Shown: positions 9,973-18,212 of the stretch, piece after piece
Numbering within the stretch: position 1 is the first letter of the stretch
Layout: each line of letters opens with the position of its first letter
From: CAMDTE01 sp964504345
GTDB taxonomy: Bacteria; Bacteroidota; Bacteroidia; Flavobacteriales; Schleiferiaceae
Reading direction: 5' to 3'
Length of the DNA stretch: 64,000 nt
Assembly: GCA_964504345.1 (NCBI GenBank)
Contig: CAZDDX010000009.1
Span: 4,223-68,222, forward strand
Translations under genes and position numbers: made by a program
Notes under the pieces: model-generated
Told to the model about the DNA's origin: nothing
Seen by the model: only the letters and a program-made list of their open reading frames with translations
Database searches by the model: none

Positions 9973-10544
9973 ACAACATGTTGTTTGGCTTTGGGGTATA
10001 GAGTGACAAACAAATGCTTTATTGTCCTAGTAAATAATTTACTTTCACTATTAACTTCAAGATCAAAATTTACAACCTGATTTCTTATATTCTCAAATTC
10101 CCCAATAAATCCATACATAGAGGCCCAACAATGCGGTTTTGTGAAATATTTAAATGAGTTTCTTGTCACAAAATTTACATGCGTCGGGTCAACAAAAACC
10201 GATTCTTTTGGATATACAGGAGTAATTGCATAAAATTTTCCCCCAGGCTTCAATACACGGTATATTTCATTCATTAACTCAATAAATGGAAAAACAATAT
10301 TTCCGTTACTAAAGATCAATCTTGGGACATGTTCAATGAAATCAAAAGCAGAAACACTATCAAAAAAATTATCCTCAAATGGTATATTTTCCAGAATTAC
10401 ATTAGTAGATTTATAATGAAAATCTTGTATTATACTTTCATGCCTTTCAACAATATCAACTCCATATAATTCATCATAATTATATGGATTTCTTGGATTT
10501 GCTCCACATCCTAGATCAAGATTTTTAGTTTTCATTTTGTGCAT
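9945..10544 (-). CDS. SAM-dependent methyltransferase (class I, type 11-like)
   Basis: 199 residues. The SAM-binding motif LDLGCGANP is at 8-16 and the acidic end of strand 2 is in LYGVDIVER. VSAFDFIEHVPR and EIYRVLKPGGKFYAITP follow, typical of small-molecule or sugar methyltransferases. It is the first gene of the leftward polysaccharide transcript and may methylate a sugar or the chain end, an inference from position. The ATG three codons downstream (base 10535) is an alternative start. The 3' end overlaps the pyruvyl transferase start by 28 bases. Confidence 0.88.
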   Translation of the reverse strand: MHKMKTKNLDLGCGANPRNPYNYDELYGVDIVERHESIIQDFHYKSTNVILENIPFEDNFFDSVSAFDFIEHVPRLIFSNGNIVFPFIELMNEIYRVLKPGGKFYAITPVYPKESVFVDPTHVNFVTRNSFKYFTKPHCWASMYGFIGEFENIRNQVVNFDLEVNSESKLFTRTIKHLFVTLYPKAKQHVVWEWQVIKL

Positions 10545-11179
10545 TGAACTTATTTAATAATTTTTATTGGGTTATTTTCTAGAATAATAAAAACGTATTT
10601 CATAACAATTTTCTTGACTTAATTGATTAAACAATTATGTCCAGCTATTTAGGGAGTTAATACAATACGCATCATGCCAGGATGGATAAATAGCAGCAAT
10701 GATGAAGCTGTCAAAGAGCTTTTTTCGAAAGTTCTTCTGTTAAGCTTGCAAAAAAACTCATTCAGGTAATCCTGTATAATCCGTTTACTGATCATATGGT
10801 AGGTTTACAGGTGGATTTAAATAATTTTGATTAAGTACGGTTTCTATTAACTATTTTTGCCAAATGTCAATCCACATATCCATTTAATTAGGAGTATATT
10901 CAAATATTAAATTAAAGGTCTTGATACTAACATTCCTTTCTCCTTTATAAAGAAATAGTCAATTTAAATTTCTTACAAAATTTAGAAACTGTCTTGGATA
11001 TATTAAATTAGAACTTTTTCAAAATAAAGTCTGAGCACCAAACTGAGCACCAACTACCTTAATTTTGATTGATTTTTGAAGATTTTGAGCAACTAGAACT
11101 CAAAAAAAGTGCTGATTATCAATACTTTAAATATTTAAGTTGATCAACAAATACCCCTCGTCGGTCTGGACCACACTAA
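10545..11179. other. A+T-rich gene-free stretch at the left/right composition boundary
   Basis: About 630 bases with no intact gene. It lies between the leftward polysaccharide cluster and the leftward regulator at 11,180, and the base composition changes sharply at its right end. It contains a possible frameshifted relic (10674-10834) and a 12-base tandem duplication (CTGAGCACCAAA, 11031-11054). The promoter of the polysaccharide transcript should be here, but no unambiguous box is seen. Confidence 0.5.
10674..10834 (+). pseudogene. Possible relic of a small coding region with a frameshift in a T-run
   Basis: An ATG-led frame (MPGWINSSNDEAVKELF) is open until a run of six T at 10720-10725 and then stops quickly. 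If one T were added, the frame would continue for about 37 further codons (FFESSSVKLAKKLIQ...VDLNNFD) to a stop. The joined peptide has ordinary protein-like composition but matches nothing I recognise. It could equally be chance in A+T-rich DNA. Confidence 0.2.
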
Positions 11180-11734
11180 TTAAAAGATCTTTAAATAAGC
11201 GCCCGAAAACTCCACCGATTCTGTAGTGTACAGCGTGTAAGTGATTTTTCGACCAATGCGTTGTTCCACCTTAGGGATTAAATCATCCACCACATCGGTG
11301 CGGGGTTGGCCCACCAACACCAATTCTATGGTGCCGGAGTCCACCCCGGCAGCGTAGTCGCCAACTACGTAGGCTTCTTGAAGGTCCCCAACGCGGTCCA
11401 ATAGGTTTTCTATTAATTCGTCAAACCCTAAGTATTTGGAAACAAGGGCCACCAAATCGGCGTAAAACGGATTGTTCTGATTCACGCGGTACTGAACCTT
11501 CTGTCCGTTAGGTTCGCTGCACAGCAAACCGGCTTCTTCCAGTTTTTGCAATTCCACGCGCACGGAATTGGTGGAGTCGCCAAATTCTTCGGCCAAGCCG
11601 CGCAAATGCCCTACGGCGTCCGGGCGGCTGAAAAACTTGAGCAAGAGCTTCAGGCGAGTCTTGCTGGTGATGAGGGAAGTAAGGATGGTACGGAGTATTT
11701 GAGGTTGCGGCGGCGCACGGCTTCGCCCGGTCAC
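11180..11734 (-). CDS. ArsR-like winged-helix regulator fused to a nucleotidyltransferase-like domain
   Basis: 184 residues. Residues about 18-90 form a winged helix-turn-helix (SKTRLKLLLKFF...LRGLAEEFGDSTNSVRVELQKLEEAGLL). The C-terminal part (YVVGDYAAGVDSGTIELVLVG) resembles a minimal nucleotidyltransferase core. Proteins of this build are common beside exopolysaccharide clusters in Bacteroidota, usually upstream of a nucleotide-sugar dehydrogenase and UpxY. Here it borders the polysaccharide cluster and probably regulates it (inference). The only in-frame start that precedes the domain is GTG at 11734, giving about 15 extra residues compared with the usual family start; the true start is uncertain. 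Confidence 0.85.
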   Translation of the reverse strand: MTGRSRAPPQPQILRTILTSLITSKTRLKLLLKFFSRPDAVGHLRGLAEEFGDSTNSVRVELQKLEEAGLLCSEPNGQKVQYRVNQNNPFYADLVALVSKYLGFDELIENLLDRVGDLQEAYVVGDYAAGVDSGTIELVLVGQPRTDVVDDLIPKVEQRIGRKITYTLYTTESVEFSGAYLKIF

Positions 11735-11741
11735 CCACAGG

Positions 11742-11761
11742 AAAGCACCGCGGGGTGCTTT
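11742..11761. promoter_or_regulatory. Hairpin in the leader of the ArsR-like regulator
   Basis: Perfect 8-bp inverted repeat AAAGCACC/GGTGCTTT with a four-base loop, just upstream of the GTG start of the leftward regulator. It could be an autoregulatory operator or a leader structure. On the minus strand a TATTTTCG box (one mismatch to TAnnTTTG) lies further upstream. Confidence 0.4.
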
Positions 11762-11912
11762 AGTGAGTAACTTTTTAGCACACCGAAAATAGGACTATTT
11801 TGTGGGTTGGAGGTTATCGGCTTCGTCGCAAATGAATCAAATTATCAACAAGTTAATGTCAGCGGCTTTTTTTGCTCGTGCGAAGCTGCCGCAAAACCAC
11901 CGCGAATGCGCG

Positions 11913-11920
11913 TAAATTTG
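11913..11920 (+). promoter_or_regulatory. -7 box TAAATTTG of the AsmA-like gene
   Basis: Exact match to the Bacteroidota -7 consensus TAnnTTTG, ending five bases before a GTG (11926). This decides the start of the AsmA-like gene, because upstream candidates would lie before or inside the promoter. It implies a leaderless or nearly leaderless mRNA. Confidence 0.65.
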
Positions 11921-11925
11921 GCTTT

Positions 11926-14436
11926 GTGAATTCAATACCTGCTCCCAAATCCAAGTACCGTCTGTTGCTGCGCCGCGCCGGGACGGTGCTGGGTCTTGCG
12001 GTGGCGGGCGTTGCCTTGGTGGTGGCGGTGCTGTGGGGCTACCTTTGGTTCAATCGGGATCGCGTGCAGCAAGAAGCGCTGGCGTTGGTGAACAATGAGT
12101 TGGCCGCTCCGTTGACGGTGCGCAGCGCAGAACTGGACGTGTGGAGCCGCTTCCCGGACGTCTCCCTGAGCCTGAACGACGTTTTCTGCCAGGACGTGCT
12201 CCCGCCGGGATCTGCGGACACCCTCTTCTACCTGCCCCAGGTGTACGTGCAATTTGCAGCTTGGGATCTGGTGCGCGGGCAAACCACCGTAAAGCGCCTC
12301 ACGCTGCGCGGCGGACGGGTGGAAATTCGTCAGTACGCCAACGGCACCGGTAACTACCAATTTTGGAAAGAGTCCGAAGGGCCCAACCCGCGGGTGGATT
12401 TGGCCGGTGTTCGCTTGGAAAACGTGCGGTTGCGGGTGGAACACCCCGCCCACGCCCTGGAGAGCCGCGTGGAAACCCTCACCTTAAAAGGCAGCATTCG
12501 GGAAGATCGTTTTCGCGCCCAACTGGCCTGGAAAATGCGCCTGCCGCGCCCCAACCCCACCCCCGGCCGTGCGGACTGGGCGGTGAGCGGTTCCGTTCGG
12601 CTGGTGCAGGAAGGGGAGCGTACGGAACTGCAGAACGGGGAATTGCGCTGGGAGGAGTGGGTACTGCGCCTCACCGGGGCCTTTGCGCCCAACGATTGGC
12701 GCTGGACGGCCGCAGCAGAGGACTTGGATTTGGCGGCGCTGGCCCAAAACCTGCCGTCGGCCTGGCTGCCGGATCCCCAAACCGTAAACGCCACCGGAAC
12801 GGCCAACGTGCAAATCAAAGGAAGAACCGTGCCCGCCGGTACCCGGGTGCAAGCCGCCGTACACCTGCGGGAAACCGCCGTGCGGCTGCCCAGCAACGGA
12901 TGGGAAATCACCGGTGCGCAAGGGCAACTCACCTGGGACAACGGTCCCCGCGGACGGCTGGAAGACGCGGAACTCCGCGTGCGTTTCACCGCGGATCCCG
13001 CGGACGGCACGGTGGTGCTGCGCAACTTTACCGCCCCGGAACTGGAGGCCCAATTGAAGGTGCACCTGCCGCTGGCCACGGCCTTGGCCTGGGGGGGCTT
13101 CCGCATTGTGGCATCCGCAGACGGACAAGTCACCGGAAACGTTCGGGTGGCCAAAAAATACACCGGGTGGCCCCAACTCTCCGCCACCGGTCTGGACGGC
13201 GCCAACGTTACGGGCACCTTGGCCCTGAGCCGCGGGAAAGCCCAACTGCACGGCACCGGCGCAGCTCTGGAAAACCTCACGGCGCGCCTCACCCTCCGCA
13301 GCCCGGACGCACACCTGGACGAATGCCGGTTCCGCGTGGGCGGATCCGATTTTTCCCTCACCGGCCCGGCCTACCGCACGGTGGATTGGGGCGGCACGGA
13401 CCCCCTCTTTTTGGACCTGAACCTCAGTTCCCGCAACTTGCGGATGGAAGACGTGCTGGCGTGGAAAGTATGGGAGGCACAAGAACCGGAAGGGGCGTCC
13501 ACCGAACCCGCCACTCCGTGGGACTACCGCGTGCAACTGGGGGCCAACCAAATCACCTACCGGAGCGTCAAGGCCCTCCGCGCCCGCGGACGGGTTTGGT
13601 CCACGGGGGACCGCTTGGACGCCGACCAAATTTCTTTTGCCACCGCAGAGGGTACCGTGTCCGGCGCCTTCTCCTGGGTGCCCCAAGGGGCCTTTACGGA
13701 ACTGAACCTGGACGCCCAAACCCAGCGCGTGCGGCTCAGCACCCTGTTGCGGGAATTTGAAAACTTTGGGCAGTCGGACCTCACGGCAGACCAACTGGAC
13801 GGCAAGGCCAACCTGTCCGTGGTGTGCGCCGCCCGGTTCAACGAAGAAGGATCCCTGGACCCCGCTTCCCTGCAAGCCGTGGTGGACTTCACCCTCACCA
13901 ACGGCCAACTGAAGGGCTACGCCCCGCTGCAGGCCCTGGCCCGGTACGCAGACGCCAAGGCCTTGGAAAATTTGCAGTTTGGAACCCTTAGCAACACCCT
14001 CACCATTGCGAACCAAACGATTACGGTGCCGCCCATGGCCGTGGACAACAACGCGCTTTCTTTGCGGTTGAGCGGCACCCACGCTTTTACCGGAGCCGTA
14101 GACTACACCGTGGAATTCCGCCTCAAAGAAGCGCTGTCGGCCCAAAAGAAAGGCGCCAAACGGCCGCGGGAACTGGACGCCTACTTGGCGGAAACGTCGG
14201 ACCCCGGCAAAGTGTGGATTCCCGTGCGCATTACCGGAACTACGGACGCGCCCAAAATCACCCTGAACACCCAAAAAGCGGCCCAAAGCAGCGCCCAAAC
14301 GGTGCGGTCTGACTTCAAAAAACAAGGAGCAGAGCTGCGCCAATTGCTGAAACCGTCGGAACCCAAGCCCGTTCCGGCCCAAAAGTATATCTTTGAATGG
14401 GAGGAGGAATCCGGTGATTCAACCCGCATTCCGTAA
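11926..14436 (+). CDS. AsmA-like outer-membrane biogenesis/lipid-transport protein
   Basis: 836 residues from the GTG chosen because a perfect -7 box ends five bases upstream; a longer frame begins at 11872. A basic N terminus precedes one membrane helix (about residues 12-38). The rest is a long, beta-rich periplasmic chain with repeated short strands, as in AsmA/TamB-type proteins, including early NNELAAPLTVRSAELDVWSRFPDVSLSL. AsmA-family proteins bridge the envelope and are linked to phospholipid transport and outer-membrane assembly. The C terminus is proline- and acid-rich. It is monocistronic, with an 87-base gap to the next gene. Confidence 0.82.
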   Translation: MNSIPAPKSKYRLLLRRAGTVLGLAVAGVALVVAVLWGYLWFNRDRVQQEALALVNNELAAPLTVRSAELDVWSRFPDVSLSLNDVFCQDVLPPGSADTLFYLPQVYVQFAAWDLVRGQTTVKRLTLRGGRVEIRQYANGTGNYQFWKESEGPNPRVDLAGVRLENVRLRVEHPAHALESRVETLTLKGSIREDRFRAQLAWKMRLPRPNPTPGRADWAVSGSVRLVQEGERTELQNGELRWEEWVLRLTGAFAPNDWRWTAAAEDLDLAALAQNLPSAWLPDPQTVNATGTANVQIKGRTVPAGTRVQAAVHLRETAVRLPSNGWEITGAQGQLTWDNGPRGRLEDAELRVRFTADPADGTVVLRNFTAPELEAQLKVHLPLATALAWGGFRIVASADGQVTGNVRVAKKYTGWPQLSATGLDGANVTGTLALSRGKAQLHGTGAALENLTARLTLRSPDAHLDECRFRVGGSDFSLTGPAYRTVDWGGTDPLFLDLNLSSRNLRMEDVLAWKVWEAQEPEGASTEPATPWDYRVQLGANQITYRSVKALRARGRVWSTGDRLDADQISFATAEGTVSGAFSWVPQGAFTELNLDAQTQRVRLSTLLREFENFGQSDLTADQLDGKANLSVVCAARFNEEGSLDPASLQAVVDFTLTNGQLKGYAPLQALARYADAKALENLQFGTLSNTLTIANQTITVPPMAVDNNALSLRLSGTHAFTGAVDYTVEFRLKEALSAQKKGAKRPRELDAYLAETSDPGKVWIPVRITGTTDAPKITLNTQKAAQSSAQTVRSDFKKQGAELRQLLKPSEPKPVPAQKYIFEWEEESGDSTRIP

Positions 14437-14523
14437 ACTCAACCCGCCGCACCGCTGAAACGCCCAACCCCACTTTTCCTAATTCCGTTGGTTCAATTCA
14501 AGGAAGCGCACTAAATTAGCTCC

Positions 14524-14907
14524 ATGCGAAAAGCCCTCTTCATCCTTTCTTTGGTACTGACCGCCGCCGCGTGGGGCCAGTCCAACCCGGGATTGAACGC
14601 ACTCACGGATTGCGGGGTATTTGCGCCCACGGCCTTTACGCCCAACCGGGATCAAACCAACGACGTGTTCAATGTGGTGATCTCCGAGTACTGTGCCGTT
14701 CAGGATTACCACTTGTACGTGTACGACCGCTACGGACGTTTGGTGTTTGAATCCATTGACGCCTCCAAGGGCTGGGACGGACGCTACAACGGCCGCGAGG
14801 TGCAGGACGGTTTGTACCTGTGGCACCTGTTGGGCAAGGTGGTCATCCCTTCCGGGGAGAAGACGCTGTCTTTGGACCGCACCGGTTCCGTGGTGCTGCT
14901 CCGCTGA
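14524..14907 (+). CDS. Stand-alone gliding-motility/T9SS type B C-terminal domain protein
   Basis: 127 residues. A signal peptide (1-19, ending AAAWGQ) is followed almost directly by the domain normally found at the extreme C terminus of very large T9SS cargo: CGVFAPTAFTPNRDQTNDVF (about 31-50), YDRYGRLVFES, and GWDGRYNGREVQDGLYLWHL. In cargo proteins this CHU_C-type domain directs export by the type IX system; here there is almost nothing else for it to carry. A TAAATTAG box (one mismatch to TAnnTTTG) ends four bases before the ATG. It is followed by a DUF2141 gene ten bases downstream. Confidence 0.82.
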   Translation: MRKALFILSLVLTAAAWGQSNPGLNALTDCGVFAPTAFTPNRDQTNDVFNVVISEYCAVQDYHLYVYDRYGRLVFESIDASKGWDGRYNGREVQDGLYLWHLLGKVVIPSGEKTLSLDRTGSVVLLR

Positions 14908-14917
14908 TTTTTCCGCT

Positions 14918-15313
14918 GTGTTTCTTTTGCTTTGGGCTCTGAACCTGTGGGGTGCGGTGCATGCTGCCCATCCGCCTTTGGTGCTGCGCGTGGCGGTTGA
15001 AGAGCCGGCCCGCGGCCAGTGGATGGTGTCTTTGCGGGATGCTCAAGGAAAACCCCTGCAAGAGCGCGTTTTTCCGGTGAAAGGGACGGCAAAATCCGCA
15101 GAACTGAATTGGGGTCCGCTGGAACCCGGCACGTACACGCTGGCCGTGTACTTGGACCAAAACCGCAACAACAAGCTGGACAAAGGAATGGTGGGGCAAC
15201 CGCTGGAACCCTATGCGTTCAGCAACAACGCCCGCGCGCCTTTTTCCGCTCCAAACCTTGAGGAGCAGCGTTTTGTGCACCCCGGCAAGTTGCCGGTACT
15301 GCTCCTGCGTTAG
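14918..15313 (+). CDS. DUF2141 family secreted protein
   Basis: 131 residues from a GTG that gives a good signal peptide (VFLLLWALNLWGAVHA). The body matches the DUF2141 pattern common in Bacteroidota: a beta-rich start, then LAVYLDQNRNNKLDKGMVGQPLEPYAFSNNARAPFSAPNLEEQRF, where the D-x-N-x-N-x-x-L-D stretch looks like a calcium-binding loop. Function is unknown; family members are periplasmic or surface proteins. It starts ten bases after the preceding gene, so co-transcription is likely. Its last four bases overlap the end of the convergent hydrolase gene. Confidence 0.8.
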   Translation: MFLLLWALNLWGAVHAAHPPLVLRVAVEEPARGQWMVSLRDAQGKPLQERVFPVKGTAKSAELNWGPLEPGTYTLAVYLDQNRNNKLDKGMVGQPLEPYAFSNNARAPFSAPNLEEQRFVHPGKLPVLLLR

Positions 15314-16125
15314 GAGATCCCGAGCTCCGTTGGGGCGGGTAGTTTGTGCAAAAAATCCTGTACGGTACGGGAGAAGGTCTCCGGTTGTTCCGCGTGCACC
15401 CAATGGCCGGCTTGGGGAACGGTTTCCAGCTGTGCTTGGGGAAAATGGGCGCGCAGCAGCGGCAATTCATGCTCGTCCAAATATCCGCTGAGCCCGCCGC
15501 GCACAAACAGCACGGGGCCGGCATAGGTGAATTCGGGGGGCAGGGCGCGGGTGATTTCCGCGTAGCTGCGGATCAATGCATCCAAGTTGAACTTCCAAGC
15601 CAGGGTTTCTGGAGTGGGGCGGCCCACGTTCTTGAGTAAAAACTGCCGCACGCCGGGGTGGGCAATGCGGGCGGCCAGTACGGCATCCACGTCGTTGCGG
15701 GAGCGGCACTGCGCAAAGTCCACCGCGCCCAAAGCGTCAAAAATCTCTTGGTGGTGCGGCGGGTAGGCCTTGGGGGCCATGTCCACAGACACCAACGCCC
15801 GAACGCGCTCCGGGTAGGCACAAGCCCCCCATTGCGCCACTTTTCCGCCCATGGAGTGGCCCAACCAAACGGCCGCTGGTAGGTTTGCGCGGTCTTGGTA
15901 CGCCAATACGTCGGCGGCCAGTGCGGCGTAGGTGTGTTCCGCGTCCCACGGGCTTTGCCCGTGGTTTCGGAGGTCCAAGGTGTGAACCACCCAATCGTCG
16001 GACCACCGTCGGGCCAACGTGGCCCAATTATCGCCCATGCCAAAGAGCCCGTGGAGCACCAGGAGGTGGGGCTTGTGGGGGTGCAGGGGATCTGCCCCGT
16101 AGACGGCGGCGTGCAACTCAACCAC
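15310..16125 (-). CDS. Alpha/beta-hydrolase (YbfF-like esterase)
   Basis: About 271 residues from a GTG at 16125 that overlaps the pdxJ stop by eight bases; a longer frame reading into pdxJ is unlikely. Family landmarks are the oxyanion segment VLHGLFGMGDNW, DLRNHGQS, the nucleophile elbow GHSMGGK, and a late GHWVHAEQP carrying the catalytic His. Closest in build to the esterase YbfF and related acyl-ester hydrolases; the natural substrate is unknown. In Bacteroidota an alpha/beta-hydrolase often follows pdxJ in the same transcript, as here. Confidence 0.88.
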   Translation of the reverse strand: MVELHAAVYGADPLHPHKPHLLVLHGLFGMGDNWATLARRWSDDWVVHTLDLRNHGQSPWDAEHTYAALAADVLAYQDRANLPAAVWLGHSMGGKVAQWGACAYPERVRALVSVDMAPKAYPPHHQEIFDALGAVDFAQCRSRNDVDAVLAARIAHPGVRQFLLKNVGRPTPETLAWKFNLDALIRSYAEITRALPPEFTYAGPVLFVRGGLSGYLDEHELPLLRAHFPQAQLETVPQAGHWVHAEQPETFSRTVQDFLHKLPAPTELGIS

Positions 16126-16846
16126 GGAGGGCGCGTTTGTAGAGTTGTACGGTGTTTTCCAGGCCCCAGTAGAGGGCGTCTGCAATAAGTGCGTGGCCAA
16201 TGCTGACTTCCGTGAGATGGGGAACGTTTTGGGCAAAAAAGGCCAGGTTCTGGGCGTTAAGATCATGCCCGGCGTTGACGCCCAGGCCCAGGGAATGGGC
16301 CACCTCGGCGCAGTACGCGTAGGGCGCTACGGCGTTTTCCGGGTCTTTGGGGTACCCCACGGCGTATTCTTCCGTATAGAGTTCAATGCGGTCTGCCCCC
16401 ACGTGGGCCGCGCCGCGCAGGTGTTCTTCGTTGCATTCCACAAAGAGGGAAGTGCGGATGCCGGCGGCTTTGAGCTGCTGCAGTACCCGCTGCAAGAGTT
16501 CTTCGTGGGCCCAGGGGTCCCAACCGGCGTTGGAGGTGAGGACGTGGGGAGGGTCCGGCACCAGGGTAACTTGGTTGGGGCGCACGCGGAGCACCAGTTC
16601 CATGAAGGCGGGGTCTGGGTAGCCCTCCACGTTGAATTCCGTGGTGACCACCGGGCGCAGGGCCGCTACGTCTGCGTACCGAATGTGGCGTTCGTCCGGA
16701 CGCGGGTGTACGGTGATGCCGTCCGCGCCAAACGCCTGAATGCGCTCTGCGGCCTCCAACACGTTGGGGACGTTGCCGCCGCGCGCGTTGCGCAGGGTGG
16801 CTATTTTGTTGATGTTGACGGAGAGTTTGGGGGCAGCAGCAGACAT
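16118..16846 (-). CDS. pdxJ: Pyridoxine 5'-phosphate synthase
   Basis: 242 residues, normal length. It condenses 3-amino-2-oxopropyl phosphate with 1-deoxyxylulose 5-phosphate to pyridoxine 5'-phosphate, the last ring-forming step of vitamin B6 synthesis. It has the expected LSVNINKIATLRNARGG start, ITVHPRPDERHI, the TEFNVEGYP strand, VTLVPDPP, and GLGVNAGHDLN near the C terminus. A perfect TACCTTTG box on the minus strand ends four bases before the ATG. Its promoter is back-to-back with that of the nucleotide-sugar dehydrogenase; the two ATGs are only 56 bases apart. Confidence 0.96.
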   Translation of the reverse strand: MSAAAPKLSVNINKIATLRNARGGNVPNVLEAAERIQAFGADGITVHPRPDERHIRYADVAALRPVVTTEFNVEGYPDPAFMELVLRVRPNQVTLVPDPPHVLTSNAGWDPWAHEELLQRVLQQLKAAGIRTSLFVECNEEHLRGAAHVGADRIELYTEEYAVGYPKDPENAVAPYAYCAEVAHSLGLGVNAGHDLNAQNLAFFAQNVPHLTEVSIGHALIADALYWGLENTVQLYKRALRG

Positions 16847-16850
16847 GGCG

Positions 16851-16858
16851 CAAAGGTA
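16851..16858 (-). promoter_or_regulatory. -7 box TACCTTTG of pdxJ
   Basis: Perfect TAnnTTTG on the minus strand with only CGCC between it and the pdxJ ATG. The divergent partner box lies 30 bases away on the other strand, so both promoters share one short control region. Confidence 0.7.
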
Positions 16859-16888
16859 GGCACGGAAGCGATGGGCCGGAACTTTCCG

Positions 16889-16896
16889 TACCTTTG
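16889..16896 (+). promoter_or_regulatory. -7 box TACCTTTG of the nucleotide-sugar dehydrogenase
   Basis: Perfect TAnnTTTG followed by six bases (GAGGGT) and the ATG at 16903. A TTG at 16894 also opens the frame but lies inside the box, so it cannot be the start. Confidence 0.7.
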
Positions 16897-16902
16897 GAGG
16901 GT

Positions 16903-18201
16903 ATGGAATCCAATCATTCGGTTCGTTCGCTCCCGTCCCAGCCCAAGGTGGCGGTGATCGGTTTGGGCTACGTGGGGCTGCCGTTGGCGGTGGCGTTCAG
17001 CCGGCACCTTCCGGTGCTGGGCTTTGACATCAACGCGGCGCGCGTGGCGGAACTCAACGGCGGAGAAGACCGCACGTTGGAGGTAACCCCGGCGGAACTG
17101 CAGGAGGCGCTGGCGGGCGGGGCGCGTTTCAGTGCCCAACAGTCGGACTTGGCAGACTGCAATACGTACATCGTAACGGTTCCTACGCCCATCGACGATT
17201 TTAAAACACCGGACCTGGGGCCGCTCTTGGCCGCCAGCAAAACCATCGGTTCCGTGCTGAAGGCCGGCGACGTGGTGATCTACGAAAGCACCACGTACCC
17301 CGGTTGCACGGAAGAAGATTGCGTGCCGGTGCTGGAAAAAACCAGCGGCTTGGTGTTCAACCGGGACTTCTACTGCGGTTATTCCCCAGAGCGCATCAAC
17401 CCCGGAGACAAGGTGAATACCTTGGCCACCATCCGCAAGGTTACCAGCGGTTCCACGCCGGAAGCCGCTGCCTGGGTAGACACCCTGTACCAAAAAATCA
17501 TCACCGCCGGAACGTTTTGCGCCAGCAGCATGCGGGTGGCAGAGGCGTCCAAGGCCATTGAAAACGCGCAGCGGGATGTGAACATTTCCTTTGTGAACGA
17601 GCTGGCGCTGATTTTTGACCGTCTGGGCATTGACACGCAAGAGGTTTTGCGCGCCGCCGGCACCAAGTGGAACTTTTTGCCGTTCCAACCGGGTTTGGTG
17701 GGCGGCCACTGCATCGGCGTAGATCCTTACTACTTGGCGCACAAGGCACAAGCCGTGGGGTACTACCCGCAGGTGATATTGTCCGGCCGCCGAGTCAATG
17801 ACTCCATGGGCATTTTTGTGGCCAGCAAGGTGGTGAAGTTGATGATCCAAAAGGGCATAGCCATCAAGGGCGCCCGCGTGTTGGTGTTGGGCCTTACGTT
17901 CAAGGAAAATTGCCCGGATCTGCGCAATACCCGCGTGGTGGACATTGTTCACGAATTGGAACAGTTTGGTTTGCAGGTTGCGGTGCACGATCCCTGGGCC
18001 CAACCGGAGGAGGCCGAGCACGAATTGGGCATTTCCCTGGTGCCGGAGTTCCGTCTGGAGGACTACCAAGCGGTGGTTTTGGCCGTAGCGCACCGAGAGT
18101 TTAAGGATTTGCCGCTGGCACCCAACACCCCCAACCGTCCTTATGCGGTGTACGACACCAAGGCGTTTTTGCCGGCAGCGCAGGTGGACGGTCGATTGTA
18201 A
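16903..18201 (+). CDS. UDP-N-acetylhexosamine 6-dehydrogenase (TviB/WbpO type)
   Basis: 432 residues. It oxidises C6 of a UDP-N-acetyl sugar to the uronic acid with two NAD. The NAD motif VIGLGYVGLPLAVAF is near the N terminus. VPTPIDDFKTPDLGPL, CGYSPERINPGD and the active-site GLVGGHCIGVDPYYLAHKA carry the catalytic Cys. FKENCPDLRNTRVVDIV is typical of the VipA/TviB/WbpO group; whether the substrate is UDP-GlcNAc or UDP-GalNAc cannot be read. It precedes a UpxY antiterminator and a cupin, an arrangement usual at the head of polysaccharide loci, but no transferases follow. Confidence 0.93.
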   Translation: MESNHSVRSLPSQPKVAVIGLGYVGLPLAVAFSRHLPVLGFDINAARVAELNGGEDRTLEVTPAELQEALAGGARFSAQQSDLADCNTYIVTVPTPIDDFKTPDLGPLLAASKTIGSVLKAGDVVIYESTTYPGCTEEDCVPVLEKTSGLVFNRDFYCGYSPERINPGDKVNTLATIRKVTSGSTPEAAAWVDTLYQKIITAGTFCASSMRVAEASKAIENAQRDVNISFVNELALIFDRLGIDTQEVLRAAGTKWNFLPFQPGLVGGHCIGVDPYYLAHKAQAVGYYPQVILSGRRVNDSMGIFVASKVVKLMIQKGIAIKGARVLVLGLTFKENCPDLRNTRVVDIVHELEQFGLQVAVHDPWAQPEEAEHELGISLVPEFRLEDYQAVVLAVAHREFKDLPLAPNTPNRPYAVYDTKAFLPAAQVDGRL

Positions 18202-18212
18202 ATCTGCTGAAC

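Noticed and set aside
11031..11054. Tandem 12-base repeat as an attachment site or CRISPR fragment
   Set aside because: Only two copies, no integrase or second copy at the other edge of the A+T-rich block within the window.
12484..14382. 632-codon open frame on the minus strand opposite the AsmA-like gene
   Set aside because: Long antisense frames are common in G+C-rich coding DNA. The translation is low-complexity (G, V, Q, R) with no domain, while the plus strand has a clear membrane helix and AsmA-like pattern.
16126..16266. 47-codon N-terminal extension of the alpha/beta-hydrolase
   Set aside because: It lies wholly inside pdxJ and shows no hydrolase features; the GTG overlapping the pdxJ stop gives a normal-length enzyme.
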